From Ancylobacter crimeensis (GTDB lineage: Bacteria; Pseudomonadota; Alphaproteobacteria; Rhizobiales; Xanthobacteraceae), in contig NZ_JALKCH010000003.1 of assembly GCF_023016805.1 (NCBI RefSeq), forward strand, positions 359,379-423,378: 64,000 nucleotides of DNA. The letters run 5' to 3'. The translations under genes and the position numbers were made by a program. Positions within the stretch are counted from its first letter, which is position 1, and every line of letters starts with the position of its first letter. Positions 57,663 through 64,000 of this stretch are shown here, piece by piece. The notes beneath the pieces were generated by a model that worked only from the letters and a program-made list of their open reading frames with translations, had not been told where the DNA came from and did not search any database.

Positions 57663-58709
57663 TCACCCCTCCCCCTCCATCGGATGCAGCGCACCGAGCG
57701 GCACGGCGAGGCGCACCTTCGCGCCGGGGCCGACATCCACCGTCTGCGCGGCGGGCACGGCGGCGGCGATGACATGGCCGTTCGCGGTGCGGGTGGTGAT
57801 GCGCCGCACAGGCCCCTGATAGGAGACGTCGATCACCTCCGCCTCCAGCGCCGCCACCCCGTCCGGCGCGACACCGTTCACCCCGATCAGCCCGATCTTC
57901 TCCGGCCGCAGGCTCGCCGCCCGGGCCGGCGCGCCGAGCGCCGCCGCTTCCTGCGCGGACAGAACATTGGCGGCACCGACGAAGCCGGCGACGAAGCGGG
58001 TCGCCGGACGCTCATAGACCTCCTCGGGCGGTCCGACCTGCACGATCCGGCCCTCATTGAACACCGCGACCCGGTCGGCCATGGACAGCGCCTCGCCCTG
58101 ATCATGGGTCACGAAGACGAAGGTGAGGCCGAGCGCGCGCTGCAGGCCCTTGAGTTCCACCTGCATCTCCTCGCGCAGCTTCAGGTCGAGCGCGCCGAGC
58201 GGCTCGTCGAGCAGCAGCACCTTGGGCCGCAGCACCAGCGCCCGCGCCAGCGCGACACGCTGGCGCTGCCCGCCGGAAAGCTGGGCCGGCCTGCGCGTCT
58301 CCATCCCGCCGAGCTTGACGAGGCCGAGCGCCTCGCGGGCGAGCCTCTCCCGCTCCGCCCGGCCGACACCGCGCACGCGCAGCCCATAGGCGACGTTCTC
58401 GCCGACGCTGAGATGGGGAAACAGGGCGTAGTCCTGAAACACCGTGTTCACCGCCCGGCGATAGGGCGGCAAGCCCTCAACCGTCTCGCCGAAGATCTCG
58501 ATATGCCCGGCATCGGGCTGCTCGAAGCCGGCAATCAGGCGCAGGCATGTGGTCTTGCCGGACCCGGACGGGCCGAGCATGGCGAAGAACTCGCCCGGCG
58601 CGACGGCGAGGTCCACGCCGTCCGCCGCCTTCACCGCCCCGAAATGCCGGACCACGCCGGCAAAGCGGACGGCGGGAACGGACGCGGATGCGGCGGGAGC
58701 GGCAATCAT
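57663..58709 (-). CDS. ydcT: Polyamine-type ABC transporter ATP-binding protein (YdcT/PotA-like)
   Basis: A 348-residue ABC ATPase. It has Walker A LGPSGSGKTTCLRLIAGF, Q-loop VFQDYALFPHLSVGEN, signature LSGGQRQRVALARAL, Walker B VLLLDEPLGALDLKLREEMQ and H-loop FVTHDQGEALSMADRV. A C-terminal TOBE-type regulatory region (residues about 240-348) follows, as in PotA-group proteins. Start: the ATG giving MIAAPAASAS. A 243-base gap separates it from ydcS, longer than usual inside an operon. Confidence 0.94.
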   Translation of the reverse strand: MIAAPAASASVPAVRFAGVVRHFGAVKAADGVDLAVAPGEFFAMLGPSGSGKTTCLRLIAGFEQPDAGHIEIFGETVEGLPPYRRAVNTVFQDYALFPHLSVGENVAYGLRVRGVGRAERERLAREALGLVKLGGMETRRPAQLSGGQRQRVALARALVLRPKVLLLDEPLGALDLKLREEMQVELKGLQRALGLTFVFVTHDQGEALSMADRVAVFNEGRIVQVGPPEEVYERPATRFVAGFVGAANVLSAQEAAALGAPARAASLRPEKIGLIGVNGVAPDGVAALEAEVIDVSYQGPVRRITTRTANGHVIAAAVPAAQTVDVGPGAKVRLAVPLGALHPMEGEG

Positions 58710-58952
58710 GGGCGGAACATCTTCGTTAAGACGGCAGGGAACGAGCGGCGGGGAACGAGTGGTGGGGCCATGCCTCGGCAGACGGAGCGCGCGGAGCGCG
58801 GCCGGTGCGGCGAAAGACAGGTATTCGTGGACGACGGCACGGGTCGGCCGAGGATCCGATGGCGCCGGCAAGACCGGCGAGACGCGCTCACGCTCGCCTC
58901 GGCCCGGATGCGCGGCGAACCGTAGGGTCCGCCGCACGCCCGGCGGGAGCGC

Positions 58953-60122
58953 CTAGCGCCCGCCGAGGACCGCGATGTAGTCCGACACCCAGCGGTAATA
59001 GGGCACGCAGCCGGCGGCCTGGCTCGGGCACTTGGCGACCGGGGTGCGCCAGAACCGGATCTTCTCGAAGTTCTCCGCGCCGTTGGTCTTGCAGCCTTCC
59101 GCGCCGAGCAGCTCATTGCCCTTGCAGGCGGCGGGCACGGTCGGCACCGAGCCGAACCACGAGGCGAGGTCGCCCTGCACCTTGGGGTCGAGCGAATGCT
59201 CCATCCACAGATAGGCGCAGTTCGGATGCTTGGCGTCGGCGTGCATCATGGTGGTGTCGGCCCAGCCGGTGGCGCCTTCCTCAGGGATCGTGGAGGCGAT
59301 CGGCTTCTTCTGGCTCTGCAGCAGGTTGACCTGGAACGGCCAGGAGGAGGAGGCGACCACGCCTTCATTGGTGAAGTCGTCGACCTGCACCATGGCGTCG
59401 TGCCAGTAGCGCTGCACGATCTTGCGCTGGGCGCGCAGCAGGTCGAGCGCCGCCTTGTACTGGTCCTCGTTCAGCTCATAGGGGTCCTTGATGCCGAGCT
59501 CGGGCTTGTGCGCCATCAGATAGAGCGCGGCGTCGGCGATGTAGATCGGCCCGTCGAAGGCCTGCACGCGGCCCTTGTTGGACTTGCCGTCCGGCAGGTT
59601 CTGCTCCTCGAACACCACGCTCCAGCTCTTGGGCGCGCCGTCCTTGAAGGTCTCGGTGTTGTACATCAGCACGTTGGAGCCCCATTGGTAGGGCACGCCG
59701 TAATGCACGCCGTTCACCGTGTGCCAGGGAGCGTCCTGCAGACGGGGATCGATCTTGTCCCAGCTCTTGATGAGTTTCACATTGACCGGCGCCACCTTCT
59801 TGCCGGCGATCAGGCGCAGCGAGGCGTCGCCCGAGGCGGTGACGAGGTCGAAGCCGCCCTCGTTCATCAGCGCCACCATCTCGTCCGAGGTACCGGCGGT
59901 CTTCACATTGACCTTGCAGCCGGTCTGCTTCTCGAAGGCGGTGACCCAGTCATAGGCCTTGTCGGTCTCGCCGCGCTCGATATAGCCCGGCCACGCGACG
60001 ATATCGACCTGGCCCTCGCCTTTGCCGATGGAGGTCTTCTCGGCGGCGAGCACGGGCTGCACGGCGAGCGAGAGAGCGGCGGTACAGGCGAGCAGATGCA
60101 CGGCAGGGCGGACGGCGCGCAT
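58953..60122 (-). CDS. ydcS: Polyamine-type ABC transporter substrate-binding protein (YdcS-like)
   Basis: A 389-residue periplasmic binding protein of the PotD/YdcS group. The signal peptide (VHLLACTAALSLAVQPVLAAEK) precedes VDIVAWPGYIERGETDKAYDWVTAFEKQTGCKVNVKTAGTSDEMVALMNEGGFDLVTASGDASLRLIAGK, which strongly resembles YdcS. Ligands of this group are polyamines and related amines. E. coli YdcS has also been linked to polyhydroxybutyrate synthesis, so a second activity cannot be ruled out. It is the first transporter gene after the LysR regulator, with a LysR-type dyad 97 bases upstream. Confidence 0.92.
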   Translation of the reverse strand: MRAVRPAVHLLACTAALSLAVQPVLAAEKTSIGKGEGQVDIVAWPGYIERGETDKAYDWVTAFEKQTGCKVNVKTAGTSDEMVALMNEGGFDLVTASGDASLRLIAGKKVAPVNVKLIKSWDKIDPRLQDAPWHTVNGVHYGVPYQWGSNVLMYNTETFKDGAPKSWSVVFEEQNLPDGKSNKGRVQAFDGPIYIADAALYLMAHKPELGIKDPYELNEDQYKAALDLLRAQRKIVQRYWHDAMVQVDDFTNEGVVASSSWPFQVNLLQSQKKPIASTIPEEGATGWADTTMMHADAKHPNCAYLWMEHSLDPKVQGDLASWFGSVPTVPAACKGNELLGAEGCKTNGAENFEKIRFWRTPVAKCPSQAAGCVPYYRWVSDYIAVLGGR

Positions 60123-60218
60123 GGTGTTTCCCTCTGTTCTGGCCCGCTGGAGCGGAGCTTTGAGAGGGAGTGTGACGCTGCGGCGAAAGGCGCGCCACAC
60201 CAAAGATCAGAAGGCACC

Positions 60219-60235
60219 CATCGGAAAAACCGATG
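60219..60235. promoter_or_regulatory. LysR-type operator upstream of ydcS
   Basis: CATCGG and CCGATG are perfect arms around AAAAA, containing a T-N11-A core as in LysR target boxes. The site is centred about 105 bases upstream of the ydcS ATG, in the spacer between the LysR gene and the operon. Confidence 0.6.
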
Positions 60236-60376
60236 AGTGTTCGCTGGGCAAAACGCTGTTGGCATTGCCTTCGACCGCAAAGGGGATGACCCTCCATTCT
60301 TCCTCGCCGGCGGGGCGGAGGACGTGTCCGCCTGGCGTCCATCGAAGCGCCCAGTCCTATCTTCGATGCGCCGGCC

Positions 60377-61288
60377 CTATCGCCCCCTTCCCGCCTGCCG
60401 CGTGGCCGCAACCGAGAGGAATCCGGTCGCCGCCGGCGAGAGCGGCGAGCCGCGCCGCCAGACGGTCGCGACCTCGATGGCCGGCACCTCCTCGATCAGC
60501 GTCCGCGCCTCGATCTTGTCGCCTTCCAGCGACCACGGGCGATAGGTGAGGTCCGGCAGCAACGCCACGCCCGCCCCGGTCGCCACCAGCGAGCGCACCG
60601 CCTCCACCGAGCGGGTGCGGAACGCGACCGGCGGGCGCAGCCCGAGCCGGCGCCAGACGATCTCCGACGCCTCCGCGATCTCGTCGATGGTCAGCAGCAC
60701 ATGCGGCTCGCCCGCCAGCTCGCGCATGCTCACCCGCTCGCCCTCCGCCGCCGGATGGCCGAGCGGCAGCCAGACCCGGTAGGGCGAGACCTCCATCGTC
60801 TCGACCTGCAGGGCGGAGGCGCGCCGACCCGGCGGCAGCACCATGACCGCGACATCCAGCTCGCCACCGACCAGCAGGTGCTCCAGATAGTCGGCTGCAT
60901 CCTCCACCGCCTCCACCGCGACGCCCGGAAAGGCCCGGCGGTAGCGCGCGATGAGGTCGGAATAGACATAGCCCGCCACCAGCGGCGTCACCCCCAGCGC
61001 CAGCCGCCCGGTCAGCGCCGCGCTCTCCGCCCCGGCCAGCGCGCGGCGCGCATCGGCGACATCGGCGAGGATTTTGCGGGCGTGCCGCAGGAAATGATGG
61101 CCCTTGAGGGTGAGGTCGGCGCCGCGGGCGTGGCGGTCCAGCAGGCGGAAGCCGAGATCGGCCTCAAGCTCGCGCAGCGCCTCGGTCACCGTCGATTGCG
61201 AGATGGAAAGGGTCTGCGCCGCAGAGGACACCGAGCCGTTCTCGGCCACCGCGACGAAATAATGAAGCTGGCGAAGCGAGAAAGCCAT
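60377..61288 (-). CDS. LysR family regulator upstream of the ydc operon
   Basis: A 303-residue LysR protein. The winged HTH is LRQLHYFVAVAENGSVSSAAQTLSISQSTVTEALRELEADLGFRLLDRHARG, and the effector domain follows with LALGVTPLVAGYVYSDLIARYRRAFPGV. It is co-directional with ydcS, 254 bases upstream, and a symmetric LysR-type box lies in between, so it is the probable regulator of the polyamine operon. The effector is unknown but should be a transported compound or its product. Confidence 0.93.
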   Translation of the reverse strand: MAFSLRQLHYFVAVAENGSVSSAAQTLSISQSTVTEALRELEADLGFRLLDRHARGADLTLKGHHFLRHARKILADVADARRALAGAESAALTGRLALGVTPLVAGYVYSDLIARYRRAFPGVAVEAVEDAADYLEHLLVGGELDVAVMVLPPGRRASALQVETMEVSPYRVWLPLGHPAAEGERVSMRELAGEPHVLLTIDEIAEASEIVWRRLGLRPPVAFRTRSVEAVRSLVATGAGVALLPDLTYRPWSLEGDKIEARTLIEEVPAIEVATVWRRGSPLSPAATGFLSVAATRQAGRGR

Positions 61289-61363
61289 CGGCAGATCCAG
61301 GAGATGAAGGAAATGTCGATGCTAGCACGATATCCCTCGCTCCGCCCGATCCGGCAGAGCACG

Positions 61364-61393
61364 ATCCCGGATCAACCGTCCGGCTCTTCGGGA
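61364..61393. repeat. Dispersed palindrome copy
   Basis: ATCCCGGA and TTCGGGA face each other across about 15 bases in the spacer upstream of the LysR gene. It is related to the element at 57599-57630. Confidence 0.55.
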
Positions 61394-61536
61394 CCACGAG
61401 CACCCGTGGCTGCAACGTCATGCCCGGCGTAGCCCTTGCACCCACCCCTTCCTCACCTCGTCGCTCCCGGGCCAAACGTGGATGGCCGTGACATCGCCGC
61501 CAGTCAAGGGCACTCGCCGGGTCCAGCGGCGTGCGA

Positions 61537-61563
61537 TCCCGGATCGGCCCTGGCCCTCCGGGA
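61537..61563. repeat. Dispersed palindrome copy
   Basis: TCCCGGA and TCCGGGA enclose 13 bases, preceded by GTGCGA and followed by CGACGA, as in the other copies. It lies 18 bases from the stop of the FAD-dependent reductase gene. Confidence 0.6.
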
Positions 61564-61581
61564 CGACGAATGCGCACAGCC

Positions 61582-62811
61582 CTACTTCGCCAGCAGACTC
61601 TTCAGCTCGAAGCTCTCATCCGCAGCCTCTTCCGGCGTCAGGCGGGGGGTGCCGGCGAGCAGGCGACGGCCGAGCATGTGGTCGGCGGGGCGGTTCACGC
61701 TCTCGATCGCGGTGAGGCGCCGCTCGTGGAAACGGAACACCGAGAAGCGCCGGCTGGCGGGATCGCCGCGCAATACCGCCGTATCGGCCGGCCCGGCAAG
61801 GCCGACCATCTGAAGTTTCAGATCCGCCTGGTCGCTCCAGAACCATGGCACTGCGGCATAGGGCGCCGGCCGGCCGGTAAGCCGGTGGGCGACGTTGCGG
61901 GCCTGGTCGGCGGCGTTCTGCACCGATTCCAGCCGCACCTCGGTCCCGGCATGGCGGCTGGGATAGTGCGCGACATCGCCGATGGCGGAGATGGCCGGAT
62001 CGGAGGTCAGAAGCTCCTCGTCCACCACGACGCCGTTCTTCACCGCGAGCCCCGCCTCGGCGGCCAGCTCGGCATTGGGCACTACGCCGATGCCGACCAC
62101 CACGAGATCGGTTGGGTGCCGCACGCCGTCGGTGGTCTCCACGGCCGCGACACGGCCGCCCTCGCCATGCAGCGCCACAACGCCGGCCCCGAGCACCAGA
62201 TGCGTACCCATCGCCCGGTGCGCATCGGCGAAGAAGGCGGAAACGGGACGCGAGACGGCGCGCCCCATCGGGTGCAGGGTCGCCTCGATCACCGTCACCT
62301 CATGGCCGAGCGCCCGCGCAACGGCGGCGAATTCCAGCCCGATGAAGCCGGCGCCGACCACCACCACCCGCGCCGCCGCCGGCAGCCGCGCCTTCAGGGC
62401 ATCGGCATCGGCGAGGGTGCGCAGATAGAGCACGCCGTCGAGATCGGCTCCCGCGACAGGCAGCGGGCGGTTGCGGGCGCCGGTGGCGAGCACGAGATGG
62501 TCGTAGGCCAGCACCTCGCCATCCGCGAGCCGCACCTGCCGCGCCGTGCGGTCAATGGAGGCGGCACGGGCGGTGACGATTTCGATGCGGTGATCGGCAT
62601 AGAAGGCGGCGGGCCGCAGTTCCAGTTGCTCGACCCCCGCATCGCCCTTCAGATAGGCCTTGGAGAGCGGCGGGCGCTGATAGGGTAGCCCCGGCTCGTC
62701 CGAGACGATGCGCACCCGCCCCTCATAGCCCGCCTCGCGCAGCGAGGCCGCGACCTGGAAGCCGCCCTGCCCACCGCCGAGAATGACGACACCTTCCCCC
62801 GGCGCGCTCAT
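61582..62811 (-). CDS. FAD-dependent pyridine nucleotide-disulfide oxidoreductase (ferredoxin reductase type)
   Basis: A 409-residue flavoprotein of the ferredoxin/rubredoxin reductase (AlkT/CamA/ThcD) group, which passes electrons from NAD(P)H to a small iron-sulfur protein. The FAD-binding motif VVILGGGQGGFQVAASLREAG is at the N-terminus, with LPYQRPPLSKAYLKG typical of the group. The NAD-binding VVVVGAGFIGLEFAAVARALGHEVTVIE is in the middle, and ISAIGDVAHYPS is the second FAD contact. A C-terminal reductase domain follows. No ferredoxin or oxygenase gene is nearby. Its start overlaps the plsC stop by four bases. Confidence 0.93.
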   Translation of the reverse strand: MSAPGEGVVILGGGQGGFQVAASLREAGYEGRVRIVSDEPGLPYQRPPLSKAYLKGDAGVEQLELRPAAFYADHRIEIVTARAASIDRTARQVRLADGEVLAYDHLVLATGARNRPLPVAGADLDGVLYLRTLADADALKARLPAAARVVVVGAGFIGLEFAAVARALGHEVTVIEATLHPMGRAVSRPVSAFFADAHRAMGTHLVLGAGVVALHGEGGRVAAVETTDGVRHPTDLVVVGIGVVPNAELAAEAGLAVKNGVVVDEELLTSDPAISAIGDVAHYPSRHAGTEVRLESVQNAADQARNVAHRLTGRPAPYAAVPWFWSDQADLKLQMVGLAGPADTAVLRGDPASRRFSVFRFHERRLTAIESVNRPADHMLGRRLLAGTPRLTPEEAADESFELKSLLAK

Positions 62812-63533
62812 GCCGCGTCTCTGAGGCCGAGAAGCCGGTCGCGCTCGTCATAGATCGTGCGTTGCAGAAGGCTCATGAAGTCCTCGTCCGGCAGGCCCGG
62901 CGGAATGGGCGGGAGATAGGAGACGGCAATGGTTCCCGAACGCACGGCGAAGCGGCGCGCCGGCCAGTGGAGCCCGGCATTCACCGCGACCGGGACCACC
63001 GGCACCTTCAGCGCCTTGTAGAGCAGCAGGACGCCGCGGTGGAACTCGGCCCGCGTGGCATCCACCGGCTGGCGGGTGCCCTCGGGAAAGATCAGCAGGC
63101 TGCGCCCGGCGGCCAAAGCCTCGCGCGATTCGCGGAACATCTTCTTCATCGAGGTCGCCCCGCCGGCACGGTCGATGTCGATCATCGGCGAGCACTTCAG
63201 GAACCAGCCGAAGACCGGGATGCGGTAGAGCTCCTCCTTGAGCACCACCGCGACGTCGGGCACCAGCACGGCGAAGGCGATGGTTTCCCAGGCGGACTGG
63301 TGGTTGCTGACATAGAGCGCCGGGGTCGCCGGCCGGTTGGCGGTGCCGATCTCGCGATGACCGACCCCGCCGAGCACCTTCAGCCCGTTCAGGATGCCGC
63401 CGGCCCAGAGCCGCGACACCCGTCGCACCGCCACAGGATCCTTCCGCCACGCCAGCCACGGCACGGTGACCGAAAGCGCCAGCGTCCAAAGGACGAGGAA
63501 GAGAACGAAGGCGGCGGAACGCAGCGTCTGCAT
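62808..63533 (-). CDS. plsC: 1-acyl-sn-glycerol-3-phosphate acyltransferase
   Basis: A 241-residue membrane-anchored acyltransferase making phosphatidic acid from lysophosphatidic acid. The N-terminal hydrophobic segment (AAFVLFLVLWTLALSVTVPWLAW) anchors it. Catalytic motif I is NHQSAWE (HX4E in place of the usual HX4D), motif III is FPEGTRQP, and FLKCSPMIDIDR and VVPVAVNAGLHW are further conserved blocks. The HX4E form occurs, from memory, in other alphaproteobacterial PlsC proteins. The ATG giving MQTLRSAAFV was chosen over a longer non-conserved frame. The reductase gene follows, overlapping by four bases. Confidence 0.94.
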   Translation of the reverse strand: MQTLRSAAFVLFLVLWTLALSVTVPWLAWRKDPVAVRRVSRLWAGGILNGLKVLGGVGHREIGTANRPATPALYVSNHQSAWETIAFAVLVPDVAVVLKEELYRIPVFGWFLKCSPMIDIDRAGGATSMKKMFRESREALAAGRSLLIFPEGTRQPVDATRAEFHRGVLLLYKALKVPVVPVAVNAGLHWPARRFAVRSGTIAVSYLPPIPPGLPDEDFMSLLQRTIYDERDRLLGLRDAA

Positions 63534-63665
63534 CGGAACCCAGCAAGGCGAAAGCCGGAACGGCGCAGAGGGTCTAGCAGATCGGTTGCGGAGAAGGGAG
63601 AGGGAGCGCGGTGCCGAGGCGGTAGCGAGGCGACCGCGCGGCAGCACGCGCGCCGGCCACGTGCC

Positions 63666-63700
63666 TTGCGTTCCGTTGTGTTGCGTTGCGTTGCCTTGCC
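63666..63700 (+). repeat. Pentanucleotide tandem repeat (TTGCG-like, 7 units)
   Basis: Seven successive 5-bp units, all beginning TT (TTGCG, TTCCG, TTGTG, TTGCG, TTGCG, TTGCC, TTGCC), lie about 130 bases upstream of plsC. Confidence 0.75.
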
Positions 63701-63718
63701 CCTCACCACCCGCCGTCG

Positions 63719-63746
63719 TCCCGGCCGGCGCAGCGCAGGGCCGGGA
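63719..63746. repeat. Dispersed palindrome copy
   Basis: TCCCGGCC and GGCCGGGA are perfect 8-bp arms around 12 bases. The right flank GGGATCGCAT recurs at about 63862, so two elements sit in tandem. Confidence 0.65.
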
Positions 63747-63920
63747 TCGCATGGGCCTGCGGGAACCAGCGCCCCCGCTCGCCCGGCTCTCCAGACAGGG
63801 CCACCCGGTCCGTCCCGGCCCTGGCTCTCGGCTGCGGCTGCGGCCGGAGGACGGATGAGCCGGGATCGCATCGGGCTGCGGGCGCAGGTCTGCTGCCTTT
63901 CCACAGTCGGGCATTGATGG

Positions 63921-63940
63921 TCAAGGAATATATTCCTTGA
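63921..63940. promoter_or_regulatory. Perfect 20-bp palindrome, probable repressor operator
   Basis: The half-site TCAAGGAATA is followed immediately by its exact reverse complement TATTCCTTGA. The right end overlaps a consensus -35 hexamer TTGACA (63937-63942) reading rightward. Symmetry, AT-rich centre and half-site TCAAGG suit a MarR/TetR-type repressor; the controlled gene is outside the window. Confidence 0.65.
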
Positions 63941-64000
63941 CATATGCCCCCCCTCGCGCCATCCTTCCCTCACTCGTCCCGCCTCAGAAGGTCACGCCGG

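Larger units (their letters stand above)
63534..64000. other. Non-coding right edge of the window
   Basis: No recognisable gene. It contains a pentanucleotide repeat, dispersed palindromes (63719-63746 and a related pair near 63820-63870) and an operator-like palindrome at 63921-63940. A gene on the plus strand probably starts beyond position 64000. Confidence 0.6.

Overview
The window looks like chromosomal DNA of a high-GC alphaproteobacterium of the order Hyphomicrobiales, most likely family Xanthobacteraceae (Ancylobacter/Starkeya/Xanthobacter group). The evidence is the rpsT-dnaA-dnaN-recF-gyrB block, a class I lysyl-tRNA synthetase, an IalB-family protein, a perfect CtrA-type box, and strong GC bias in third codon positions. 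The genus is inference only.

Layout. 1-9.1 kb: replication and topology genes (rpsT, dnaA, dnaN, recF, gyrB) with a VOC protein and a LysE-type exporter inserted before gyrB. 9.2-18.6 kb: housekeeping and accessory genes (TPP enzyme, SnoaL-like protein, class I lysS, GST, orphan binding protein, a large membrane glycosyltransferase, SCO1). Two convergent pairs here overlap deeply because one partner has lost its normal stop. 18.8-25.8 kb: PAS-GGDEF-EAL protein; a translationally coupled phospholipase D-VTT fusion and EEP-family enzyme followed by a DHFR-like protein; an IalB/SH3 envelope pair behind a CtrA box. 26.2-31.6 kb: an operon of PPK2, Na/Pi cotransporter and P-type ATPase. 31.7-32.4 kb: a decayed tyrosine integrase beside tRNA-Gly(CCC), with a degenerate second copy of the tRNA 3' end. 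32.5-35.4 kb: a lower-GC surface-polysaccharide patch (gmd and a group 1 glycosyltransferase).

35.5-42 kb: a divergon in which lysR-gltIJKL-dat (glutamate/aspartate-type ABC importer plus D-amino acid transaminase) runs left and a DUF1611/DgcN-type gene runs right. Between them lies a perfect 21-bp dyad. I read this as a D-glutamate (or D/L-glutamate) uptake and conversion module. 42-46.9 kb: a tight operon of CaiB-type CoA-transferase, HMG-CoA-lyase-like enzyme and a NitT/TauT-type ABC importer, which together outline import, CoA activation and carbon-carbon cleavage of an unknown organic acid. 47.4-54 kb: a TonB-dependent siderophore receptor, then an RND efflux pump with its adaptor.

54.1-61.3 kb: a ydcSTUV-patD-like locus for polyamine/GABA-type compounds, with a LysR gene upstream, a LysR-type dyad in front of ydcS, and GC-rich dispersed palindromes between genes. 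61.6-63.5 kb: a FAD-dependent reductase overlapping plsC. The right edge holds more dispersed palindromes and a perfect 20-bp operator-like palindrome whose target gene probably lies beyond the window. No CRISPR array, intact mobile element or rRNA gene was seen.
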